This document shows, piece by piece, positions 36,835-45,019 of a DNA stretch of 64,000 bases. The first letter of the stretch is position 1; each line of letters opens with the position of its first letter. This stretch comes from an uncultured Lachnospiraceae bacterium. Lineage in GTDB: Bacteria; Bacillota; Clostridia; Lachnospirales; Lachnospiraceae. The DNA lies in NCBI GenBank assembly GCA_910589265.1, contig CAJUTQ010000003.1, forward strand, positions 1 to 64,000, in the 5' to 3' direction. The translations under genes were made by a program, and so were the position numbers. Under the pieces are notes generated by a model. That model saw only the letters and a list, made by a program, of their open reading frames with translations, had not been told where the DNA came from and ran no database searches.

Positions 36835-36856
36835 TATATTATTTGCAAATAATATA
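36835..36856. promoter_or_regulatory. 22-bp perfect palindrome (operator candidate) upstream of the GH13 gene
   Basis: A perfect palindrome of 22 bases centred on TTTGCAAA (36842-36849), with A/T arms. A -10-like TATAGT follows on the minus strand, so a bound protein would cover the promoter spacer. The TTTGCAAA core fits a LacI/GalR-family sugar regulator such as MalR. No such gene lies in the window. Confidence 0.65.
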
Positions 36857-36918
36857 CAATACATATCATTCCCTTCTTATCTTGAATGCAAAAGTTTTTT
36901 GTAAAATCTCGCTTCAAG

Positions 36919-36953
36919 AAAAAAAGACAGCCTTTCGATCTGCTGTCTTTTTT
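36919..36953. terminator. Bidirectional terminator after ftsH
   Basis: AAAAAAGACAGC / GCTGTCTTTTTT stem with a 10-base loop. A/T runs on both sides make it effective in both directions. It lies about 160 bases beyond the ftsH stop. Confidence 0.85.
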
Positions 36954-37110
36954 TTTGGAGAAGGTATTTCTTCTTATGGGGTATAGCAAAAAACTATATC
37001 ATGTATCGGGGGTACAAACATATTATAGCAAGATCATTAAAAATCGTCTACAATCAGCATTCACAAATATTCCAAAGTTGAACTTTCTTTTTTATGAATA
37101 ATGCACAGTG

Positions 37111-38928
37111 TCAACCTCTTCCTTGGAACAAAGCTTCAAACTCATCTCTTCCAATCTTTTCTTTTTCTAACAAAAGTTGAGCACAAGTATGGAGTACATC
37201 TTTATATTCTTCTATAATTGCCTTTGCCTTTTTATAGCAGTCATCAATCATACTTTTTACTTCCATGTCAATTTTACCTGCAACTGTCTCACTATGGCTT
37301 CTTGTATGGGCTAAATCTCTTCCAATAAATACTTCATCGTCATCTGAATCGTAATTGATTACACCAATAGCCGCAGACATGCCATACTTTGTAACCATTT
37401 TTCTGGCAGTCTGGGTCGCCTTTTTAATATCACTGGAAGCCCCTGTTGTTATATCATCAAAAATCATTTCTTCTGCTATTCTGCCCCCTAATGACACCAT
37501 AATATCCTGAAGCATTTTTCCCCTTGTATTGAACATTTCGTCCCTATCAGGTAAGGGCATTGTATACCCTGCTGCTCCTACTCCTGTAGGAATAATGGAT
37601 ACAGAATAAACGGGACCTACATCTGGCAGCACATGAAATAAAATTGCATGGCCAGCCTCATGGTAGGCTGTAATTTTTTTCTCCTTTTCACTAATCACTT
37701 TACTACGTTTCTCTGTACCAATCCCCACTTTGACAAAAGCACTCTTAATATTATCTTGTGTAATATAATGTTGTTCATCTCTTGCAGCAAAAATAGCTGC
37801 CTCATTTAACAGATTTTCCAAATCTGCACCAGTAAATCCAGAAGTTGTCTGGGCTATCTGTCCTAAGTCCACATCATCGCCCAAAGGCTTATTTTTTGCA
37901 TGAACTTGAAGAATTTCTTTTCTTCCCTTTATATCAGGGGTTCCTACTCCTACCTTCCTGTCAAAACGGCCTGGACGCATAATTGCTGGATCTAAAATAT
38001 CCACTCTGTTTGTTGCTGCCATGACAATAATTCCTTCATTTACTCCAAAACCATCCATTTCCACTAAAAGCTGATTCAATGTCTGTTCTCTTTCGTCATG
38101 TCCTCCCCCCATGCCAGTTCCTCTCCTTCTGGCAACTGCGTCAATCTCATCAATAAAAATAATGCAAGGAGCATTTTTTTTAGCATCAATAAATAAATCC
38201 CTCACTCTAGATGCTCCCACTCCTACAAACATCTCCACAAAATCAGAGCCAGAAATGCTGAAAAAGGGTACTCCTGCTTCCCCTGCTACTGCCTTTGCCA
38301 ATAAAGTTTTTCCTGTTCCCGGAGGGCCTACCAACAAGACTCCTTTTGGTATTCTAGCCCCAACAAGTATATATTTTTTAGGAGTTTTTAAGAAGTCAAC
38401 AATCTCTTTTAATTCCTCCTTTTCTTCATTTAAACCTGCCACCTCTTTAAAAGTAACTGTATTTTCGCCATTGATCATTTTCGCCCGGCTTTTTCCAAAA
38501 TTCATCATCTTTCCGCCGCCGCCAGCATTTGATTGGTTGTTCATCATAGTAAACAGAAAAAAAACAACTGCCAGGATGATCAAGCTAGGTACAAGATATG
38601 TGACAAACCAGCTTTCCCTTAGCACATCCCCCTCCCTATATGGAATTCCCTCTCCATACAGGAGGCTGGCCTCTTTGGAAGTATCTGACACGTATAAATC
38701 CTTTACCTCTCCATTTTTCAACGTAACCTCTAAAATTCCTGTAGGCACTTCCGCATTTTTCTGTATTTCTACTATTACTATATTTCCATCTTCCATATCT
38801 TTCCGATAGTCTTCATAGGTTCGGTAATCGTTATTATCCATCCAAAGATTGTTTAAAAAGAATGTCAGACAAACTACTCCCAATATAATAAGTAAATAGA
38901 AACCTAATCCTTTACTGCTTTTATTCAA
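37111..38928 (-). CDS. ftsH: ATP-dependent zinc metalloprotease FtsH
   Basis: A 605-residue membrane AAA+ protease that degrades misfolded membrane and regulatory proteins; in sporulating Firmicutes it also affects Spo0A activation. Two transmembrane helices (residues 9-27 and about 111-128) flank an extracytoplasmic segment. Then come Walker A GPPGTGKT, Walker B IIFIDEIDA, the SRH region and the zinc site HEAGH. The start is TTG with GGAGG seven bases upstream. The order tilS-hpt-ftsH is conserved. Confidence 0.97.
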   Translation of the reverse strand: MNKSSKGLGFYLLIILGVVCLTFFLNNLWMDNNDYRTYEDYRKDMEDGNIVIVEIQKNAEVPTGILEVTLKNGEVKDLYVSDTSKEASLLYGEGIPYREGDVLRESWFVTYLVPSLIILAVVFFLFTMMNNQSNAGGGGKMMNFGKSRAKMINGENTVTFKEVAGLNEEKEELKEIVDFLKTPKKYILVGARIPKGVLLVGPPGTGKTLLAKAVAGEAGVPFFSISGSDFVEMFVGVGASRVRDLFIDAKKNAPCIIFIDEIDAVARRRGTGMGGGHDEREQTLNQLLVEMDGFGVNEGIIVMAATNRVDILDPAIMRPGRFDRKVGVGTPDIKGRKEILQVHAKNKPLGDDVDLGQIAQTTSGFTGADLENLLNEAAIFAARDEQHYITQDNIKSAFVKVGIGTEKRSKVISEKEKKITAYHEAGHAILFHVLPDVGPVYSVSIIPTGVGAAGYTMPLPDRDEMFNTRGKMLQDIMVSLGGRIAEEMIFDDITTGASSDIKKATQTARKMVTKYGMSAAIGVINYDSDDDEVFIGRDLAHTRSHSETVAGKIDMEVKSMIDDCYKKAKAIIEEYKDVLHTCAQLLLEKEKIGRDEFEALFQGRG

Positions 38929-38950
38929 ATTACGATCCTCCTCTCCTTGT

Positions 38951-39475
38951 TTAGTCTATATGTACAATACCAATATACGGAAGGTTTCTGTACTTTTGTC
39001 CATAATCCAATCCATATCCTACTACAAATTCATCTGGAATTTGAAAACCAGTATAATCTACTGAAATGTCTGTCACCCGTCTGTCTGGTTTATCCAGTAA
39101 AGTACAGAGTGCAATACTTTCTGGATTTCTTTGACGTAAAGTGTCTACTAAGTAGCTTAATGTATTGCCTGTATCAATAATATCTTCCACAATGATTACA
39201 TTTCTTCCCTCTAAAGGTGCATCCAAATCTTTGATAATTTTAACAACACCACTGGATTTTGCTTCATTGCCATAGCTGGATACTGACATAAAGTCTAAAT
39301 AAACTGGAACAGTGATTCTCTTGGCTAACTCACAGGCAAAAAAACTGGCTCCCTTTAAAATACATACCATGTATACTTCTTTTCCAGCATAATCATGACT
39401 AATTTTTTTACCTAACTCTTTAATTTTCTCATTGACTTCTTCTTCGTCTAGCATGATGTCTATTCTTTCACCCAT
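38951..39475 (-). CDS. hpt: Hypoxanthine phosphoribosyltransferase
   Basis: A 174-residue purine salvage enzyme converting hypoxanthine or guanine and PRPP to nucleotide. The PRPP loop VIIVEDIIDTGNTL lies near residues 95-108. GGAGG lies eight bases before the ATG at 39475, which overlaps the end of tilS by eight bases. In Bacillus the Hpt and TilS proteins are also encoded next to ftsH. Confidence 0.96.
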   Translation of the reverse strand: MGERIDIMLDEEEVNEKIKELGKKISHDYAGKEVYMVCILKGASFFACELAKRITVPVYLDFMSVSSYGNEAKSSGVVKIIKDLDAPLEGRNVIIVEDIIDTGNTLSYLVDTLRQRNPESIALCTLLDKPDRRVTDISVDYTGFQIPDEFVVGYGLDYGQKYRNLPYIGIVHID

Positions 39476-40859
39476 CTGCCTTTCCTCCCATTAGTTGTAC
39501 TTTTAATATTTTTTTTGTCTTTTCTGTTATTTTATAATATTCACTGATTCGATACCCTATTATCCATATTATGTGGGAATCATCAGCTAACAGCCATATT
39601 TTTGATCTTTCATCCCTAGGTATTTTTTCATTAATGTAATAAGCTTTCAGTTTTTGACGACAGCAATTTTTTGATATGGTTATATAATCTCCTTCTTTTC
39701 TATTTCTAAGACAAAGATTATTTTTTATTTTATCATAGTCTAGCCATTTCGTATACATTTTTTCTGGAAAACTGCAACAATCCCTTCTTTCTATTAATGA
39801 AACAGATATCTTCCCCAAGGATCCAATATCATATTGTCCTGGAACTATTATATCTATTCCTCTATTACTTGTTTCCCTCCACTCCCTGCCCTTATAAAAT
39901 AAAACAGATGTATATTCTTTTTCACCATTTATATTATATGGGAGATTCAATTTTCTTCCTACCTGCCCATTTAGCAAGTCTTGCATTTTTTCTAAATGAA
40001 CAGTTCTTATATCCTTACTTTTTCCTGATAAATTTTTTATACACATTTTAAACACATATTTTTGAATAAGAGGGTGCTCTTCTCTAATATGACAAGACAC
40101 AATGATTTTATTTTCATTCTCCTTTTCTAAGACATATTGTTCATACGCTTTCCTAGTTTTTTCCTCTAAATAGTCTTCTGCTTCTCTAAATACTTTCGCA
40201 GCTTCTGACAAATGAACTGCTGAATTACTCACAATTGTATCCGCCACAGGTAAAATATGGTGACGTATTTTGTTTCTGCTATAACAATCGAAGTCATTTG
40301 TTTTATCCCTTCGAAAGGGGATTCTTTCTTTTTTTAAATAGAGTAATATTTCTTCTCTGTCAGAATCAAGAAGGGGCCTTATTATTCTCCCATTAACTGG
40401 CTGAATTCCTCCTGCACCTTTTATCCCTGTTCCTCTAAAAAGGTGAAATAAGACTGTCTCCGCCTGGTCATTCAAATTATGGGCCACTGCAATTTTATCA
40501 CCATGATGCTGCAAAAGAATTTTTTGAAATGCTTCATAGCGGGCAACCCTTCCTGCTTCTTCAATAGACATACGTCTTTTTTTTGCTATATGTCCTACAT
40601 TTTCCTTGAATAAATAAAAATCTATTTTTTTCTCTTTACAGTAATTTGCCACAAACCTGGCGTCTTCTTCAGATTCAGAACCTCGAATTCCATGTTCTAC
40701 ATGGACAACGAGAATTTCTATTCCCATTTCTTCTTTAAGCTCAAGCAATTGGTGTAACATGCACATGGAATCTGGCCCTCCAGAAATGCCTGCTATCACT
40801 TTATCTCCATATTTTAGCATTTGGTGTTTTCTCATATAGTCTTTTACAAGTTTTTTCAT
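39468..40859 (-). CDS. tilS: tRNA(Ile)-lysidine synthetase
   Basis: A 463-residue ATP-dependent enzyme that converts cytidine-34 of tRNA-Ile(CAU) to lysidine, making it read AUA. PP-loop ATPase motif SGGPDSM lies near residue 27, and HGIRGSESEEDARF and VAHNLNDQAET follow. The C-terminal substrate-binding domain is present. I chose the ATG at 40859 because GGAG lies eight bases upstream; the frame is open to 40895. Confidence 0.95.
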   Translation of the reverse strand: MKKLVKDYMRKHQMLKYGDKVIAGISGGPDSMCMLHQLLELKEEMGIEILVVHVEHGIRGSESEEDARFVANYCKEKKIDFYLFKENVGHIAKKRRMSIEEAGRVARYEAFQKILLQHHGDKIAVAHNLNDQAETVLFHLFRGTGIKGAGGIQPVNGRIIRPLLDSDREEILLYLKKERIPFRRDKTNDFDCYSRNKIRHHILPVADTIVSNSAVHLSEAAKVFREAEDYLEEKTRKAYEQYVLEKENENKIIVSCHIREEHPLIQKYVFKMCIKNLSGKSKDIRTVHLEKMQDLLNGQVGRKLNLPYNINGEKEYTSVLFYKGREWRETSNRGIDIIVPGQYDIGSLGKISVSLIERRDCCSFPEKMYTKWLDYDKIKNNLCLRNRKEGDYITISKNCCRQKLKAYYINEKIPRDERSKIWLLADDSHIIWIIGYRISEYYKITEKTKKILKVQLMGGKADG

Positions 40860-41072
40860 TGGTTCCACTCCCATCTCGTCCCTCATACTTCTCATTTTAT
40901 ATTATGACACAGAAACCCCACCCAAAATGATAACAATATTCAAAATACACTCTAAGGAATTCCTTTTTCATATTTTTCCAAGTCCTAAAGGCATACCCTA
41001 CTATAAAAGAATCATGGTTATAGCCTTTAGATCCTTGTATTATATTATATAAGTAACACTGAAATTGCAAGG

Positions 41073-42707
41073 CTACTTCTTCCATATTCCTAATACGATT
41101 ACTGTCATATCATCATGTATACTTTCTGGGTAACTTGCTAAAATCTGATATAATATCTGTTTAGCCATTTCATTAGGATTAACAGATTGGATATTCTGAA
41201 TTAACTCTTTTAATTCCTCTTCTGGATCTGTCTCTAAAATTCTGTCTACAACCCCATCTGTCATCATAATTACATAGTCTCCATCATATAATTTTTTACT
41301 TACACTTTCTAAATCTAATTGGTGGAATACTCCCAATGGAAGGCTCTGGGATGGCACAATTTCCACTCCGTTATCTCTTTTTATAAAACTAGTGGATGCC
41401 CCTAATTTCATAAAATCGCACACCCCATCATATAAATCAATATCGCATATATCTGCTGTTGATATTACTTGATCTTCTGTACGAGAAATTAAATAACCAT
41501 TCACCATCTGTATAGCTGCTTCTTTCGTAAAACCTGCCTCTAGAAATTGCTCCATAAGATCTACGACTGTTTCACTCTCCTCATATGCCTCCTCCCCTGA
41601 ACCCATACCATCTGACAAAGAACAGACAATGCGTCCTGTATTTATTTGATGAATTGAATAATTGTCCCCTGATATTCTCTCATTCTCTTTTGTAACTTTT
41701 GCCAGGCCTGATAATAATCTAAAATTAGCATCTTCCTCAAAACGTAATGTCACAAATTCCTTATTTACCATTGTTACTGTGTCCAAGGAGGGGACATACT
41801 TTTTATTACATACTTCATAGAGCATGTCCCCTATTTCTTTTGTATTGATAGGTTTCCTCTTATACGTCCTAACAGTCATATATATTTCATTTCTCTGCTC
41901 CCTCACTTTTGCAACTAAAATATTTTTTGCCAATATTCCTTTCTTTTTTAAGTGGAAGGTCAGTCTCTCTTCTAACATTTCTCCCACATCTACTACTCCA
42001 CATATATCTTCTGCAACATCTGTGATAATCTGGGCCATTTCACTTAATTGTCCTGCCATGACTACCTGGGTTTCCATCATTCTCCTTTTCCATAAATAAT
42101 CCTTTCTCTCTTCTGCCATAAGAAATTCATCTGGAGGGGTCTCTGACAACCCATGAAATGTCTTTGCCAAATTTCTGTATGTCTCAGCACAAGCTAAAAG
42201 TCTTGCTTTCCCTGCATTTGCTAAAAACCACTGCTCTTTATTCTTTTTTAATTTTGGCTTTTTAACTTTTACGCTCATAAGCAAATGGATAAACATACCT
42301 AATAAGTAACCACTACTCATGACAAATACTCCTTCAACAATTCCTTTTATTAAAAAGTAATTTCCTCCTTCCTTTACCCACCTTTCCCCTGCTGCAATGG
42401 CTATTAATGTTCCTCCCATGCATATGTATCCCCATTCTTTATGAAATCTCTTCCATTTTTTCTCTCCTGCTATAACAATGAGCATTGTAATTATCATTCC
42501 AACTCCATATTTTATGAGCTGGTCCACGGTCATATGGAAAGACATTGCCGCCAACACAAATGGAAACAACAACCATCTATGGATACCTTCTGTAAAAGCA
42601 GCTATGAAAAAAATAGCTCCAATTGATTGAATACCCATAATAACATTCCCTGACAAAACAGTTCCCACTGCTAAAATGAAACTGCTGCGTATTAATTTTT
42701 CTTTCAT
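41073..42707 (-). CDS. spoIIE: Stage II sporulation protein E (short form)
   Basis: A 544-residue PP2C-type serine phosphatase that dephosphorylates SpoIIAA and so activates sigma-F in the forespore. The catalytic domain (residues about 345-544) has SDGMGSGEEA, MMTDGVVD and HDDMTVIVL with metal-binding Asp residues. The N-terminus has only about four or five hydrophobic helices in 150 residues, against ten in the 827-residue Bacillus protein, and the middle region is also shorter. The start has AAAAGGAGGG and its own promoter, so this is a genuinely short form, not a truncated copy. Confidence 0.93.
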   Translation of the reverse strand: MKEKLIRSSFILAVGTVLSGNVIMGIQSIGAIFFIAAFTEGIHRWLLFPFVLAAMSFHMTVDQLIKYGVGMIITMLIVIAGEKKWKRFHKEWGYICMGGTLIAIAAGERWVKEGGNYFLIKGIVEGVFVMSSGYLLGMFIHLLMSVKVKKPKLKKNKEQWFLANAGKARLLACAETYRNLAKTFHGLSETPPDEFLMAEERKDYLWKRRMMETQVVMAGQLSEMAQIITDVAEDICGVVDVGEMLEERLTFHLKKKGILAKNILVAKVREQRNEIYMTVRTYKRKPINTKEIGDMLYEVCNKKYVPSLDTVTMVNKEFVTLRFEEDANFRLLSGLAKVTKENERISGDNYSIHQINTGRIVCSLSDGMGSGEEAYEESETVVDLMEQFLEAGFTKEAAIQMVNGYLISRTEDQVISTADICDIDLYDGVCDFMKLGASTSFIKRDNGVEIVPSQSLPLGVFHQLDLESVSKKLYDGDYVIMMTDGVVDRILETDPEEELKELIQNIQSVNPNEMAKQILYQILASYPESIHDDMTVIVLGIWKK

Positions 42708-42755
42708 TTATGCTCCCTCCTTTTCGTTTCCCACACTATTGCAGGTACATTTGGC

Positions 42756-42823
42756 ATTATAAAGCAAAGTTTTTTGAAATCTTTGTCAAAGCATGGAAAT
42801 ATTTTCAAAAAGTTTTTGACAAA
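42756..42823 (-). promoter_or_regulatory. Spo0A-type sigma-A promoter of spoIIE
   Basis: On the minus strand TTGACA (42789-42784) and TATAAT (42761-42756) are separated by 22 bases, too long for simple sigma-A use but like the Spo0A-activated spoIIG/spoIIE promoters. Two 0A-box-like sequences lie nearby: TTTGTCAAAA (42823-42814) and, on the plus strand, TTTGTCAAAG (42783-42792) overlapping the -35. Each has one mismatch in the TGTCGAA core. Confidence 0.75.
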
Positions 42824-42888
42824 TACTGATTGGTTTGTTTCTCTTTGACGATTCGAAATAGATAATATTCATTAAGAGATTAAATAAA

Positions 42889-42940
42889 TAAGCTTCACTG
42901 CTTATTATTCCATTTAAATAGAATTAAGCAGTGAAGCTTA
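42889..42940 (-). terminator. Strong terminator after divIC
   Basis: A 16-bp perfect stem, TAAGCTTCACTGCTTA with its complement (42889-42904 and 42925-42940), and a 20-base loop, starting five bases past the divIC stop. A T-rich tail TTTATTTAA follows on the minus strand. It separates the yabP-yabQ-divIC transcript from spoIIE. Confidence 0.8.
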
Positions 42941-42945
42941 TAAAG

Positions 42946-43254
42946 TTATTGTTGTTCTTCTTGAAAGATAATCTCATCTTCATAGACAAGCCCTAGCTTG
43001 TCCTTAGCCACTTCCTCCATATATTTTTTTGTCGTAGTATATTTTTTAAATTCTTCTAATTCTTTTGTTCTCTTTTCCTCCTGGCTAATTTTCTCCTGAA
43101 TGGAATTTTCTTTTTGTATATAAGTCTTTTGCTTCTCCTTTAACTCTATGCTTTTCACTGAAACAACTATGAGAAGCATAAGAACTACTATAGTAACACC
43201 AATCATTCCCATACGGTTTTGGCGTTTCTTTCGTAAAACAACCCGACTTTTCAT
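42946..43254 (-). CDS. divIC: Septum formation initiator DivIC/FtsL-like protein
   Basis: A 102-residue bitopic membrane protein. A basic N-terminus is followed by one transmembrane helix (residues about 15-35), a coiled coil of charged heptads and the KDKLGLVYEDEIIF ending typical of DivIC. It takes part in the divisome with FtsL and DivIB. The ATG at 43254 has GGGGGA upstream. Position after yabQ is conserved across sporulating Firmicutes. Confidence 0.9.
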   Translation of the reverse strand: MKSRVVLRKKRQNRMGMIGVTIVVLMLLIVVSVKSIELKEKQKTYIQKENSIQEKISQEEKRTKELEEFKKYTTTKKYMEEVAKDKLGLVYEDEIIFQEEQQ

Positions 43255-43343
43255 AGTTATTCCCCCATTCTTATACAATGTGGAATTGCATTCCCCTATG
43301 CCTTTTTGAAAGGTATACAAACCAGGAGTGGGAAATTTTTATT

Positions 43344-43853
43344 TCACATTTTCCTTTTTCTTTTACAAAAGGCTTTCGTTTCTCTAGCATTTCCCTTAAT
43401 ACGTCTTTTCAAAAATCTTCCTATTTTTTTTATAATACGGTATATCTTTTTTCCTAGCTTTTTAACGAAGCCTGTTATTTTCTTTATTATAAATGCAAAA
43501 GGCTTCCACAAAGTTTTTAGTATTTTACAAATTCCTTTCTCTGTTTTAATGATAATAAGAGAAACTGATTTTGCAAATATACGTCCTACTGTATTTATAT
43601 ATAATAACATCCCAAGCCCAGCCCCTGCAATAGAAAACCACCGAATCGTTCCACTATTTTCATAATAAAGCATAATAAACATTATCAGACTGCATGAAAT
43701 CCAAAAAAGTAAATCTTCCAGGGCAACAAAAAATGTACCATGGGGGATAACACGGCGAAATACTCTTATTAAATCGTAAAAGAATGCAATGCCTATTCCA
43801 AGGATTATGGAATGGAATAAAAAAACAGACTCTTGTACTATACTCTGGCTCAT
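43344..43853 (-). CDS. yabQ: Spore cortex biosynthesis protein YabQ
   Basis: A 169-residue membrane protein with four hydrophobic helices in the first 110 residues (FYDLIRVFRRVIPH after helix 1 is characteristic) and a strongly basic C-terminal tail. In Bacillus, YabQ is needed for spore cortex formation and localises around the forespore. It follows yabP by seven bases, and divIC comes next. Confidence 0.92.
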   Translation of the reverse strand: MSQSIVQESVFLFHSIILGIGIAFFYDLIRVFRRVIPHGTFFVALEDLLFWISCSLIMFIMLYYENSGTIRWFSIAGAGLGMLLYINTVGRIFAKSVSLIIIKTEKGICKILKTLWKPFAFIIKKITGFVKKLGKKIYRIIKKIGRFLKRRIKGNARETKAFCKRKRKM

Positions 43854-43860
43854 ATCCCAC

Positions 43861-44148
43861 CTACTTAAATAGTTTGCTGAAAAAACTCTCTCCTTGTTTT
43901 CCGTTTCCTACTGATTCAGAATATGTAAAACTATCCATTTTTCCCTCAATATCCACCTCTCCTTTTTCTAAGGTCAGGCTATTTACATGAAGGTCAGAAC
44001 CTTTGATCATAAGCATTCCCTGATCTGTTTCTAACAATATTTCTCCTACATCAAAAGATAAAACATCCGATACACCTGTAATAATACATGTCCTTCTATT
44101 GTTGAGTGTCAGCTTATGGGAGCGTTGCTGCCTGTTAAAATCATCCAT
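43861..44148 (-). CDS. yabP: Sporulation protein YabP
   Basis: A 95-residue protein of the YabP/YqfC family, with the NNRRTCIITGVSDVLSFDVGEILLET core and repeated short beta strands. In Bacillus it is made in the mother cell under sigma-E. GGAGG lies eight bases before the ATG at 44148. The order rqcP-yabP-yabQ-divIC is conserved. Confidence 0.92.
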   Translation of the reverse strand: MDDFNRQQRSHKLTLNNRRTCIITGVSDVLSFDVGEILLETDQGMLMIKGSDLHVNSLTLEKGEVDIEGKMDSFTYSESVGNGKQGESFFSKLFK

Positions 44149-44274
44149 GTTAAAACCTCCTAATATCACTTATTAAGGCATCCCTTCATAAATTATATTA
44201 GGAGGTTCTTCTTTTTATTCCCAAACTTGTTCACACTTTTGTTTTGGATTCATTCTTTTTATTTCCCATTCATT

Positions 44275-44514
44275 TTACAAATATTTAAACATCTCTTTAG
44301 CATCTTCCTTTTTTGTGCTTTCTTGAATTTGTACTACTTCTACTTTTACTGATTTGTTTCCAAACTGTATTTCTATTATGTCTCCAACCTTTACAGCTAC
44401 AGATGCCTTTACCTGTCTGCCATTTACCATAACCCTTCCTGCGTCGCAAGCTTCATTAGCTACTGTACGCCTTTTAATTAATCTGGAAACCTTCAGATAT
44501 TTATCTAATCTCAC
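44275..44514 (-). CDS. rqcP: S4-domain RNA-binding protein RqcP (YabO/Hsp15-like)
   Basis: A 79-residue S4-domain protein (MRLDKYLKVSRLIKRRT at the start, VNGRQVKAS in the middle). In Bacillus, RqcP binds stalled 50S subunits and helps RqcH add alanine tails in ribosome-associated quality control. Position between HU and yabP agrees with the Bacillus yabO locus. Confidence 0.93.
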   Translation of the reverse strand: MRLDKYLKVSRLIKRRTVANEACDAGRVMVNGRQVKASVAVKVGDIIEIQFGNKSVKVEVVQIQESTKKEDAKEMFKYL

Positions 44515-44592
44515 TATCTTATCCGTGCCTTTCCCAATAACTACACATATTTTACAAAATAGAGAACCTGCATAGGTCCCCTACCCTCTTCC

Positions 44593-44871
44593 TTATTTTC
44601 CATTCACTAAGTCTTTTAAGGCTTTTCCTGCTTTAAACTTAGGCGCTATCGATGCCGGAATGCTCATTGTCTCTCCACTCTGAGGATTTCTTCCCTCTCT
44701 TGCGGCTCTTTGGGACACTTCAAATGTTCCAAAACCTACCAACTGGATTTTTTCACCTTTCTGCAACTCTGCAGCAACAACATCTGTAAATGCTTTCAGT
44801 GCTTTTTCAGCATCCTTTTTGGTTAATCCTGATTCGTCGGCCATAGCTGCAATCAATTCTGCTTTGTTCAT
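44593..44871 (-). CDS. HU family DNA-binding protein
   Basis: A 92-residue histone-like protein with the MNKAELIAAMADESGLTKKD start, the GFGTFEVSQRAAREGRNPQSG beta-arm region and a basic C-terminus. It bends DNA and packages the nucleoid. A strong promoter lies at 44939-44967, and GGAGGAG precedes the ATG. High-level expression is likely. Confidence 0.95.
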   Translation of the reverse strand: MNKAELIAAMADESGLTKKDAEKALKAFTDVVAAELQKGEKIQLVGFGTFEVSQRAAREGRNPQSGETMSIPASIAPKFKAGKALKDLVNGK

Positions 44872-44938
44872 TATGAACTCCTCCTCTTACTTGAGTTTAT
44901 TATTCTTATTGTCTTTGGCGTCTTAACGCTTATCACTA

Positions 44939-44967
44939 TTTATACCTGCTTTATATACATTTGTCAA
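44939..44967 (-). promoter_or_regulatory. Strong sigma-A promoter of the HU gene
   Basis: On the minus strand TTGACA (44967-44962) and TATAAA (44944-44939) are separated by 17 bases, about 70 bases upstream of the HU start. Confidence 0.8.
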
Positions 44968-45019
44968 GGATATTCTCTATATTTTCATAGTGAAAATCCT
45001 TTATTTCTTTTACTCTCAT

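Noticed and set aside
36786..37101. Plus-strand open frames upstream of the GH13 gene
   Set aside because: They span the palindrome and the ftsH terminator and have strongly biased composition; no coding features.
40897..41085. 62-codon open frame between spoIIE and tilS
   Set aside because: Starts inside the end of spoIIE without a ribosome binding site; residues look like translated A/T-rich spacer.
42720..42945. Search for tRNA genes between divIC and spoIIE, where some Firmicutes carry them
   Set aside because: No cloverleaf is visible; the region holds a terminator and the spoIIE promoter only.
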